From Chloroflexota bacterium (GTDB taxonomy: Bacteria; Chloroflexota; Limnocylindria; Limnocylindrales; CSP1-4): 5,236 nucleotides of DNA. The notes under the pieces are model-generated. The model saw only the letters and a list, made by a program, of their open reading frames with translations. It did not search any database and was not told where the DNA came from. Location of the stretch: NCBI GenBank assembly GCA_021812735.1, contig JAKAMV010000724.1:1-5236 (forward strand), written 5' to 3'. Shown here piece after piece: positions 1 to 5,236 of this stretch. Position 1 is the stretch's first letter. Each line of letters opens with the position of its first letter. Made by a program: the position numbers and the translations under genes.

Positions 1-1
1 G

Positions 2-748
2 CTGCTGCGGGGTTACCTCTCGCGCCAGACGCGGGGTCGGCCCTGGTGCACCGCGAAGTTCGCCATGAGCCTTGACGGCAAGATCGCGGCGCACACCGGG
101 GACGCGCGCTGGATCAGCGGTGAGGAATCCCGTCGCTACGCGCACGCCTTGCGCGACCGCGTCGACGCCGTGATCGTGGGTGTGGGGACGGTGCTGGCCG
201 ACGACCCGCGCTTGACCGTGCGTCCCGTGCCACGGGACGGCCGGGGGCCGCGCCGGATCGTGGTCGACAGCCGACTCCGGACGCCGCTCGGTTCGGCAGT
301 GGTCGCTCCGGACCTCGGCGCCGGCACGACGATCGCCTGCGTGGACGACGTGCCCGTCGACGGCCAGAGCGCCCGTCACGCTCGTGCTCAGGCTGCCGGT
401 CGGCTTGCCGAACGAGGCGTCGAGCTCCTCGCCCTCCCCGCCGGCCCCGATGGGCGGGTCGACCTGCGGGCCCTCAGCGCGGCTCTGGGGCGGCAAGGCC
501 TCAACGAGGTGCTCGTCGAGGGGGGCGGCGAGCTGCTCGCCGGTTTCATCGCAGCGGGACTCGTCGACGAGCTGGAGTTCTGTCTCGCGCCGCTCGTGAT
601 CGGTGGCCGCGCGGCGGTTTCCCCGGTCGAGGGGGATGGCGTGGAGCGGGTGGCGCTGGCGCCGCGCTTCGAGCTGATCGAGCAGACCCGGCGGGGGCCG
701 GATCTCTGGGTGCGGGCGAGGCCCGTCTGCGTCGCAGGAGGCAGGTGA
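2..748 (+). CDS. ribD: RibD, reductase domain (5' end of gene outside window)
   Basis: This is the C-terminal 248 residues of the bifunctional riboflavin protein RibD. The part seen is the NADPH-dependent 5-amino-6-(5-phosphoribosylamino)uracil reductase domain, which reduces the ribosyl side chain to ribityl in the cytoplasm. Family motifs are visible (numbered from base 2): GRPWCTAKFAMSLDGKIA (12-29), WISGEESR (37-44), DAVIVGVGTVLADDPRL (55-71), PRRIVVDSRLRTP (83-95), EVLVEGGGELLAGF (169-182) and APLVIGG (196-202). An ATG at 65 lies inside the conserved AMSLDG motif. The reading frame is open and conserved back to base 2, so that ATG is internal and not the start. By comparison with roughly 360-residue RibD proteins, about 130 residues are missing, including the zinc deaminase domain with its HAE and PCxxC motifs. 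A separate reductase gene without a deaminase remains possible. The stop overlaps the ribE start by one base. Confidence 0.93.
   Translation: MLRGYLSRQTRGRPWCTAKFAMSLDGKIAAHTGDARWISGEESRRYAHALRDRVDAVIVGVGTVLADDPRLTVRPVPRDGRGPRRIVVDSRLRTPLGSAVVAPDLGAGTTIACVDDVPVDGQSARHARAQAAGRLAERGVELLALPAGPDGRVDLRALSAALGRQGLNEVLVEGGGELLAGFIAAGLVDELEFCLAPLVIGGRAAVSPVEGDGVERVALAPRFELIEQTRRGPDLWVRARPVCVAGGR
736..741 (+). promoter_or_regulatory. Ribosome binding site of ribE
   Basis: A perfect AGGAGG lies inside the last codons of ribD, six bases before ATG 748. It selects that ATG over the adjacent in-frame GTG at 745. This agrees with the family, whose proteins start MFTGIV or MFSGIV. Confidence 0.85.
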
Positions 749-1398
749 TGTTCAGTGGCATCGTGGCCGGCACCGGCCGGTGCGTTTCGCTCCAACGGTC
801 GCGCGGCGGGGCGCTCCTGACCGTGGAAGCCCCTGGGATCCTCGACGGCGTCGAGGACGGCGAGAGTGTCGCGGTCGCGGGTGTCTGCCTGACCGCAGTG
901 AGGGGTTCCGCGCCCGGCACGGTGGCCTTCGACCTCATGCCCGAGACGCTGCGCCGCTCGACCCTGGGGGGGCTTACGACCGGCAGCGCGGTGAACCTGG
1001 AGCGCTCGCTCCGGCTCGGAGACCGTATCGGCGGCCATTTCGTCCAAGGCCACGTCGACGGGACGGCCGAAGTGATCACCGTGGTGGCGGACGGGGATGC
1101 GCGGCTGGTGCGGTTCCGGTTCGCCGATCCGCGGCTGCGTCGCTACGTGGTGGAGAAGGGCTTCATCGCCCTCGACGGGGTCAGCCTGACGGTGGTGGAG
1201 CCGCTCGCGGACGGGTTCAGCGTCTCGCTCGTCCGCACCACGCTGGAGGTGACGACCCTCGGCGGGCTGGTGCCCGGCGCGTCGGTCAACGTGGAGGTCG
1301 ACCTCTTCGCCCGCTACCTCCTGGATCGCGTGCCGGGGACGGAGGTAGGCCCGGACCCCATGCGGTTCGCGGCGGAGGCCAGCGATGGCGGCCGCTGA
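748..1398 (+). CDS. ribE: Riboflavin synthase, alpha chain (RibE)
   Basis: Riboflavin synthase dismutates two molecules of 6,7-dimethyl-8-ribityllumazine to riboflavin plus 5-amino-6-ribitylaminouracil, the last step of the pathway. The 216-residue product has the usual family length and the two tandem lumazine-binding beta-barrel repeats, roughly 1-97 and 98-195, with a short non-conserved tail. Visible landmarks are the MFSGIV start, GVCLTA (45-50, Cys47), MPETLRRSTLG (64-74), NLERSLRLGDRIGGHFVQGHVDG (around 83-105, His102), VEKGFIALDGVSLTVV (135-150, Lys137 and Ser146) and VNVEVDLFARY (180-190). Cys47, His102, Lys137 and Ser146 match residues reported at the E. coli active site, from memory of the alignment. 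Where many family members have IPHT, this protein reads VRTT (162-165). The start is fixed by the AGGAGG at 736-741. The gene overlaps ribD by 1 nt and ribBA by 14 nt, which points to coupled translation in one operon. Confidence 0.96.
   Translation: MFSGIVAGTGRCVSLQRSRGGALLTVEAPGILDGVEDGESVAVAGVCLTAVRGSAPGTVAFDLMPETLRRSTLGGLTTGSAVNLERSLRLGDRIGGHFVQGHVDGTAEVITVVADGDARLVRFRFADPRLRRYVVEKGFIALDGVSLTVVEPLADGFSVSLVRTTLEVTTLGGLVPGASVNVEVDLFARYLLDRVPGTEVGPDPMRFAAEASDGGR
1374..1378 (+). promoter_or_regulatory. Ribosome binding site of ribBA
   Basis: GGAGG lies within the 3' end of ribE, six bases before ATG 1385, and favours this start. A second in-frame ATG at 1433 also has a weaker AGGG (1423-1426) six bases upstream. 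Starting there would remove 16 poorly conserved residues and leave MIDAAIRELRAGRP as the N-terminus. Confidence 0.65.
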
Positions 1399-2653
1399 GA
1401 CACGCGGGCGGCCGATCGGCGCAGGGTGGCCGATGATCGACGCGGCGATCCGGGAGCTCCGCGCCGGCCGTCCCATCGTGCTCCTCGACGACGCCGAGCG
1501 CGAGAACGAAGGCGACCTGGTGATCGCGGCGCAGTTTGCCACGCCGGAGTGGATCGCCTTCTTCATTCGCGAGGCGCGCGGCCTGGTCTGCGTGGCCCTG
1601 GAGCCCGAGCGCCTCGACGCGCTCGAGATTCATCCGATGGCCGCCCGCAACACGTCGCCCCAAGGGACCGGGTTTGCGGTGAGCGTCGATGCGGTCGGTG
1701 TTTCCACCGGCGTCTCCGCGGCCGACCGGGCGGCCACCGTGCGCGCGCTGATCGATCCGGTCACGACGCCCGACGACCTGCTCCGGCCCGGCCACGTCTT
1801 CCCGCTGCGCGCCGCCGAAGGCGGTCTGAACGAGCGGCGCGGGCACACGGAAGCGGCGATCGAGCTCTGCAGGCGCGCGGGCCTCTTCCCCGCGGCGGTC
1901 ATCGCGGAGGTCATGAACCCCGACGGCACGATGGCGCGGCCCCCAGAGCTGGCGGCGTTCGCCGGCAGCCACGGCTTCTCGCTGCTGACGATCGAGGCGC
2001 TCGCCGGTCGGACGGACGGCGCCCGGGTTTCCCGTGCGGCCCCTCCCCGTGTGGCCCACCCTCCAGCGGCGCGGCGGGCGGCGGAGACCAGCCTTCCCAC
2101 GCGCCACGGGCGTTTCCAGCTGCTCGTCTACGAGCGTGGCGAGGGGTGCAACAACGACGTCGCCCTCGTGCTCGGGGAGCCGCGGGACGAAACCGCCCTG
2201 GTGCGGATCCACTCCGAGTGCTTCACCGGCGACGTGCTGGGCTCCCTGCGCTGCGACTGCGGTGAGCAGCTCGAGAGCGCCCTCGCCGCGATCGCCGCGG
2301 CGGGCGGCGGCGTGCTCGTCTACCTGCGCCAGGAGGGGCGCGGCATCGGGCTCGTCAACAAGGCGCGGGCCTACGCCCTACAGGACGGCGGCCTCGACAC
2401 CGTGGACGCCAATCTTGCCCTCGGTTTCCCAGCCGATCTGCGCACCTACACCCGCGCGGCCGCGATCCTGGCCGATCTCGGCATTGCGCGTGTCCGCCTG
2501 CTCACGAACAACCCGGCCAAGGTCGAGGGCCTAGAACGGGCGGGGATCTCGGTCAGGGAACGCATTCCGCTGCAGGTGTCGCCCGGGCCGCTCAATCTGC
2601 GCTACCTCGCGACGAAGCGCGACCGGCTAGGGCACCAGCTGGAGCTCCCATGA
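1385..2653 (+). CDS. ribBA: RibBA: DHBP synthase / GTP cyclohydrolase II
   Basis: This bifunctional cytoplasmic enzyme feeds both arms of the pathway. RibB converts ribulose 5-phosphate to 3,4-dihydroxy-2-butanone 4-phosphate. RibA opens GTP to 2,5-diamino-6-ribosylamino-pyrimidinone 5'-phosphate. The protein is 422 residues, the normal RibBA size. RibB domain (about 17-208): DDAERENEGDL (35-45, metal- and substrate-binding acidic residues), VSVDAVGVSTGVSAADRA (99-116), RPGHVFPLRA (134-143), RRGHTEAA (151-158, His154) and VIAEVMNPDGTMAR (172-185, Glu175). RibA domain (about 236-422): zinc cysteines 279, 290 and 292 in SECFTGDVLGSLRCDCGEQL, then YLRQEGRGIGL (313-323), Tyr330, the Asp351/Arg353 pair, RLLTNNPAKVEGL (371-383) and the C-terminal TKRDRLGHQL. 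Key residues of both halves are present, so both activities are expected. The linker at about 209-236 is unusually Ala/Pro/Arg-rich. ATG 1385 is preferred because of the GGAGG before it; ATG 1433 is the alternative. Confidence 0.96.
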   Translation: MAAAETRGRPIGAGWPMIDAAIRELRAGRPIVLLDDAERENEGDLVIAAQFATPEWIAFFIREARGLVCVALEPERLDALEIHPMAARNTSPQGTGFAVSVDAVGVSTGVSAADRAATVRALIDPVTTPDDLLRPGHVFPLRAAEGGLNERRGHTEAAIELCRRAGLFPAAVIAEVMNPDGTMARPPELAAFAGSHGFSLLTIEALAGRTDGARVSRAAPPRVAHPPAARRAAETSLPTRHGRFQLLVYERGEGCNNDVALVLGEPRDETALVRIHSECFTGDVLGSLRCDCGEQLESALAAIAAAGGGVLVYLRQEGRGIGLVNKARAYALQDGGLDTVDANLALGFPADLRTYTRAAAILADLGIARVRLLTNNPAKVEGLERAGISVRERIPLQVSPGPLNLRYLATKRDRLGHQLELP

Positions 2654-3177
2654 CGGAGAAGCTTGCCGTGTTGGACGAGGCGCTTGACGGGCGTGGCCTG
2701 CGGATCGCCATCGTCGCCTCGCGGTTCCACCGGGAGATCGTCGACCACCTCGTCGAGACGGCACTCGACGAGCTCCGCGGCCTGCGCGTCTCCGAGGAGG
2801 CGGTCGCGATCTACCGCGTGCCCGGTGCCTTCGAGCTGCCGCTGGCCGCGCTGGCGGTGCTGCGGCGGGTGGAGCCACCCGATGCCGTGATCTGTCTAGG
2901 CGCGGTGATCCGCGGGGAGACGCCCCACTTCGACTTCGTGGCCGCGGGCGCCGCGGAGGGGATCCTGCGCGTCGGCCTCGATACCGGTCGACCGGTCATC
3001 TTCGGTGTCCTCACGACCGACACGGTCGAGCAGGCCTGGGACCGGGCCGCCGGCCGCGTTTGCCGCGGTCGGGACGCCGCGCGCGACGCGGTGGCGATGG
3101 CCCGGCTGCTGGAGCAGGTCGCGGGGTCCGACCCGCGTGCGCCTGATCCGGCCCGCACCGAGCCGGACCGCCCCTGA
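2650..3177 (+). CDS. ribH: 6,7-dimethyl-8-ribityllumazine synthase (RibH)
   Basis: Lumazine synthase condenses 5-amino-6-ribitylaminouracil with dihydroxybutanone phosphate to give the substrate of riboflavin synthase; family members assemble as pentamers or 60-subunit shells. The 175-residue protein shows VASRFHREIV (22-31, Phe26), VPGAFELPLA (57-66), ICLGAVIRGETPHFDFV (81-97, with catalytic His93) and PVIFGVLTTDTVEQAWDRA (115-133, Arg132). Family length is about 155 residues; the excess is a Pro/Asp/Arg-rich tail from about residue 157. The stretch normally reading GNKGxE here reads VCRGRD (137-142), so the usual Lys and Glu appear as Arg139 and Asp142, apparently with one residue deleted just before. 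The start overlaps the ribBA stop as ATGA, with GGAG (2641-2644) five bases upstream, which indicates coupled translation. It is the last gene of the tight rib block. Confidence 0.95.
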   Translation: MTEKLAVLDEALDGRGLRIAIVASRFHREIVDHLVETALDELRGLRVSEEAVAIYRVPGAFELPLAALAVLRRVEPPDAVICLGAVIRGETPHFDFVAAGAAEGILRVGLDTGRPVIFGVLTTDTVEQAWDRAAGRVCRGRDAARDAVAMARLLEQVAGSDPRAPDPARTEPDRP

Positions 3178-3194
3178 CCAGTCGCATCGGGGCG
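3169..3194 (+). other. Short GC hairpin over the ribH stop, doubtful terminator
   Basis: CGCCCC (3169-3174) can pair with GGGGCG (3189-3194) around a 14-nt loop that contains the ribH stop codon. The stem is only six pairs and no T-run follows, so this is at best a weak pause or attenuation site. In DNA of this GC content a 6-bp match may be chance. Confidence 0.15.
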
Positions 3195-3197
3195 CGG

Positions 3198-3226
3198 CGG
3201 ACCGAACCGACGGTTCAGGGTACGAT
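3198..3226 (+). promoter_or_regulatory. Candidate promoter before fbiC
   Basis: TACGAT (3221-3226) fits the TANNNT -10 pattern common in actinobacterial promoters. It is one of few AT-containing patches in the gap. Seventeen bases upstream is CGGACC (3198-3203), which keeps only the GAC core of a TTGAC-type -35. The -10 ends six bases before a GTG at 3233, the spacing expected when transcription starts on the first base of the codon. The 17-bp spacer contains a perfect dyad. If real, fbiC can be transcribed separately from the rib genes; read-through from ribH is equally possible because no convincing terminator is present. Confidence 0.35.
3204..3216. repeat. Perfect 13-bp palindrome, operator-like
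   Basis: GAACCG and CGGTTC flank a single central A (3210). The dyad ends four bases before the TACGAT hexamer, so a protein bound here would sit on the promoter spacer. A hairpin is less likely, since it would need a 3-nt loop on a 5-bp stem. The palindrome is certain from the sequence; a regulatory role is inference from its position. Confidence 0.5.
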
Positions 3227-3232
3227 GCCGCC

Positions 3233-3316
3233 GTGGACGGCGACCGGTGCACCGATGGTTCCGCAGCTCCCGTCCGTGCGTTGCATGCCGGTCGCCCGGT
3301 CCGGGTGCCCGCGTGA
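3233..3316 (+). CDS. Possible leaderless 27-residue leader ORF before fbiC
   Basis: The GTG at 3233 begins a 27-codon frame (initial GTG read as Met: MDGDRCTDGSAAPVRALHAG, then RPVRVPA). Its TGA at 3314-3316 overlaps the fbiC start in a GTGA arrangement. No Shine-Dalgarno precedes it, but the start is six bases after the TACGAT hexamer, as for leaderless mRNAs, which are common in actinobacteria. fbiC also lacks a convincing ribosome binding site, so translation of this ORF through to its stop could deliver ribosomes to fbiC. I recognise no domain; it has one Cys and is mostly polar and Arg/Ala/Pro. An overlapping ATG frame (3225-3323, 32 codons) is the competing reading. It may also be non-coding leader. 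Confidence 0.25.
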   Translation: MDGDRCTDGSAAPVRALHAGRPVRVPA

Positions 3317-5236
3317 CGGCTGAACAGGCCGAGCGCCTGGGGATCGGACCCAGCGAAGCGTATCGGCTGGCGGCGATCACGTCGCCAGGAGAACTGGGCC
3401 GGCTCATGGAACGGGCCGTCGCGGTGCGGGACGAACGCGGGAGCGGCACCATCACCTACTCTCCCAAGGTCTTCATCCCGCTCACGAAACTCTGCCGCGA
3501 CGTCTGCCACTACTGCACGTTCGCCCGGCCGCCGAGGCGCGGTGAGGCTGGCTACCTGCGCAGCGACGAGGTTCTGGCGCTCGCCCACGCCGGTGCTGCG
3601 GCCGGCTGCCACGAGGCGCTCTTCACGCTCGGGGACAAGCCGGAGCGGCGCTACCAGGTGGCGCGCGAGGAACTCGCCAGGCTCGGCCACGCCACCACTA
3701 TCGGGTACCTTGCTGAGGTGGCCGGCGCGGTGCTGCGCGAGACGAGCCTGCTCCCGCACGTCAACCCCGGGGTGATGGAGCATGACGAGCTGGCGCTCCT
3801 GCGCACGGTGGCGCCCTCCCAGGGCCTCATGCTGGAGACGACCTCGCGACGCCTCTCGGCGCGTGGTGGTCCGCACCACGGTTCGCCCGACAAGGAACCG
3901 GAGCGCCGCCTGGCGACGCTGCGAGCCGCAGGGGAACTGGCGATCCCGATCACGTCGGGCATCCTGATCGGGATCGGCGAGACGCGCGAGGAGCGGATCG
4001 ACGCGCTCTTCGCGATCGCGGAGCTGCACGCCCGGTACGGACACGTTCAGGAGGTGATCGTCCAGAACTTTCGCGCCAAGCCCGGTACGCGCATGGCCGC
4101 TGCCCCAGAGCCGAGCCTCGACGAGCACCTCTGGACGGTCGCGGTCGCCCGGCTCATCTTGGGAGCCACCGTGCACCTCCAGGCCCCTCCGAACCTGACG
4201 GGGGACTTCGGGCGCCTGCTGGACGCTGGGATCGACGACTGGGGCGGCATCTCGCCACTGACGATCGACCACGTGAACCCCGAGGCACCGTGGCCGACGC
4301 TGGCGCGGCTCCGCGAGGTGACCGCCTCCCGCGGCCTGGCGCTGCAGCCGCGCCTGCCCGTCTACCCCGAGTACGTGCTCCGGGCGGAACGCTGGATCGA
4401 CCCGGCCGTTCTGCCCTTCGTGCTCCGGAGCGCGGATGGCCAGGGACTCGCGCGGGACGTGGACTGGTTCGCCGGATTGACCGCGGACAGTCCGCCCCTG
4501 ACCGCGATCACGGGCGAAGAGTTCGGTCGTCCGAGCGAGCCCCGCCCGGCGGGCGACGGCTGCGAGCGCGCCGCCCCTGCCATCTTCCTCCGACAGGCGG
4601 GTCGGCTCTCCTCGATCCTAGCTCGGGCGCGGCACGGCGAGGAGCTCGAAGCGGGGGAGATCGTGCGTCTCTTCGAGGCCCGAGGCGCGGAGGTGGAGGC
4701 CGTGACTCGGGCGGCCGACGCGCTCCGTCGCGAGGTGAACGGCGAGACGGTCACCTACGTGGTCAACCGCAACATCAACTACACGAACGTGTGCTCCTTC
4801 CGCTGCCAGTTCTGCGCCTTCAGCAAGGGCAAGCTCGCCCCCAGCCTGCGCGGGCGCCCATACCTGCTGCCGATCGAGGAGGTCGCGCGGCGCAGCGTCG
4901 AAGCCTGGGAGCGCGGCGCCACGGAAGTCTGCCTGCAGGGCGGCATCCACCCCGATTTCACGGGCCGCTTCTACCTCGACGTCTGCCGCGCGATCAAGGC
5001 CGCGCTGCCTGAGATGCACCTCCACGCCTTTTCGCCGCTCGAGGTGCGCCAGGGCGCCGCCACGCTCGGCATCTCCGTGCCCGAGTTCCTGGCGCAGCTT
5101 CGGGATGCCGGTCTGGGGACGTTGCCGGGCACTGCAGCTGAGATCCTCGACGACGAGGTGCGGGCGGTGATCTGCCCCGACAAGTTGCGCACCCAGGAGT
5201 GGGTGGACGTGGTCATGGCCGCTCATCGCCAGGGCC
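3313..5236 (+). CDS. fbiC: FO synthase FbiC, fused CofG-CofH (3' end outside window)
   Basis: FO synthase uses two radical-SAM domains to join tyrosine with 5-amino-6-ribitylaminouracil, giving 7,8-didemethyl-8-hydroxy-5-deazariboflavin (FO), the chromophore of coenzyme F420. The frame stays open to the window edge, giving 641 residues. CofG domain (about 30-385): cluster cysteines C61, C65 and C68 in LCRDVCHYCTFA, then GCHEALFTLGDKPE (98-111), HVNPGVM (149-155), LIGIGET (218-224), HVQEVIVQNFRAK (244-256), QAPPNL (290-295) and DDWGGISPLTIDHVNPE (308-324). A linker follows at about 390-424. CofH domain (from about 425): VVNRNINYTNVC leading to C494, C498 and C501 in VCSFRCQFCAFSKGK, then TEVCLQGGIHP (537-547), HLHAFSPLEV and LPGTAAEILDDEVR (604-617). 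The missing part is the rest of CofH. GTG 3313 is the likely start, overlapping the stop of the small upstream frame; no good ribosome binding site precedes it. ATG 3406 would still keep both Cys motifs but would cut a helical N-terminus. Confidence 0.95.
   Translation, partial: MTAEQAERLGIGPSEAYRLAAITSPGELGRLMERAVAVRDERGSGTITYSPKVFIPLTKLCRDVCHYCTFARPPRRGEAGYLRSDEVLALAHAGAAAGCHEALFTLGDKPERRYQVAREELARLGHATTIGYLAEVAGAVLRETSLLPHVNPGVMEHDELALLRTVAPSQGLMLETTSRRLSARGGPHHGSPDKEPERRLATLRAAGELAIPITSGILIGIGETREERIDALFAIAELHARYGHVQEVIVQNFRAKPGTRMAAAPEPSLDEHLWTVAVARLILGATVHLQAPPNLTGDFGRLLDAGIDDWGGISPLTIDHVNPEAPWPTLARLREVTASRGLALQPRLPVYPEYVLRAERWIDPAVLPFVLRSADGQGLARDVDWFAGLTADSPPLTAITGEEFGRPSEPRPAGDGCERAAPAIFLRQAGRLSSILARARHGEELEAGEIVRLFEARGAEVEAVTRAADALRREVNGETVTYVVNRNINYTNVCSFRCQFCAFSKGKLAPSLRGRPYLLPIEEVARRSVEAWERGATEVCLQGGIHPDFTGRFYLDVCRAIKAALPEMHLHAFSPLEVRQGAATLGISVPEFLAQLRDAGLGTLPGTAAEILDDEVRAVICPDKLRTQEWVDVVMAAHRQG

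Noticed and set aside
65..748. ribD starting at ATG 65 as a complete reductase-only gene
   Set aside because: The conserved GRPWCTAKFAMSLDG motif runs across this ATG and the frame is open to base 2, so the start lies upstream of the window.
745..1398. ribE starting at GTG 745
   Set aside because: It would add one Met-equivalent before the conserved MFSGIV start and leave only a 3-nt gap to AGGAGG. ATG 748 has better spacing and matches the family.
388..1566. Minus-strand open frame of 392 codons across ribD, ribE and ribBA
   Set aside because: It lies opposite three genes with clear family motifs. The translation is low-complexity Arg/Ala/Pro/Ser with no recognisable domain, as expected of an antisense shadow in GC-rich DNA.
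3178..3312. FMN riboswitch or other structured leader RNA before fbiC
   Set aside because: I see no conserved FMN-aptamer elements (such as the AGGGGCAGGGT-like segment) in these 135 bases, only short GC inverted repeats. A covariance-model search would be needed to exclude other classes.
3247..3312. Upstream extension of fbiC to GTG 3247
   Set aside because: The frame is open, but the added residues are Arg/Pro/Cys-rich with no resemblance to FbiC N-termini, and no ribosome binding site precedes this GTG.
2896..4272. Minus-strand open frame of 458 codons across ribH, the gap and fbiC
   Set aside because: It is antisense to conserved RibH and CofG motifs, has no ribosome binding site or family motif, and has shadow-like composition. 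It is long only because stop codons are rare at this GC content.
4290..5012. Plus-strand 240-codon frame inside fbiC
   Set aside because: It overlaps the conserved CofG-CofH frame out of phase. Its product is an Arg/Gly/Ala-rich string, while the fbiC frame carries the CxxxCxxC motif over the same bases.

Overview
The window is a compact, GC-rich, all-plus-strand block. It contains a riboflavin biosynthesis operon followed by the gene for FO synthase, the first dedicated enzyme of coenzyme F420 (deazaflavin) synthesis. Fused CofG-CofH FO synthases of the FbiC type are best known from Actinomycetota. With the strongly GC-rich third codon positions and the apparently leaderless signal before fbiC, an actinobacterium, possibly a deep or uncultured lineage, is the most likely source. 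Nothing here fixes the taxon; Chloroflexota or another high-GC F420-making bacterium cannot be excluded.

Layout. Bases 2-748 hold the C-terminal reductase part of ribD; its deaminase domain lies upstream of the window. ribE (riboflavin synthase, 748-1398) follows with a 1-nt TGATG overlap. ribBA (bifunctional DHBP synthase / GTP cyclohydrolase II, 1385-2653) overlaps ribE by 14 nt. ribH (lumazine synthase, 2650-3177) overlaps ribBA by 4 nt (ATGA). The four genes look like one translationally coupled unit. A 135-nt gap (3178-3312) carries a perfect 13-bp dyad, a TACGAT -10-like hexamer and a possible leaderless 27-codon ORF whose stop overlaps the fbiC start (GTGA). fbiC (3313 to the window end, incomplete) contains the whole CofG radical-SAM domain, a linker and the first part of the CofH radical-SAM domain.

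How the genes work together. RibA makes the pyrimidine precursor from GTP, and RibD converts it, with a phosphatase not seen here, to 5-amino-6-ribitylaminouracil. RibB supplies the four-carbon unit from ribulose 5-phosphate. RibH joins the two into dimethylribityllumazine, and RibE dismutates that to riboflavin. FbiC takes the same ribitylaminouracil and couples it to tyrosine to make FO. The window is therefore the branch point between flavin and deazaflavin synthesis placed on one stretch of DNA.

I found no RNA genes, mobile elements, CRISPR arrays or FMN riboswitch. The region where a riboswitch would normally sit, upstream of the operon, is outside the window. The long open frames on the minus strand and in alternate plus frames are shadows of these GC-rich genes. 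The least explained part is the ribH-fbiC gap.
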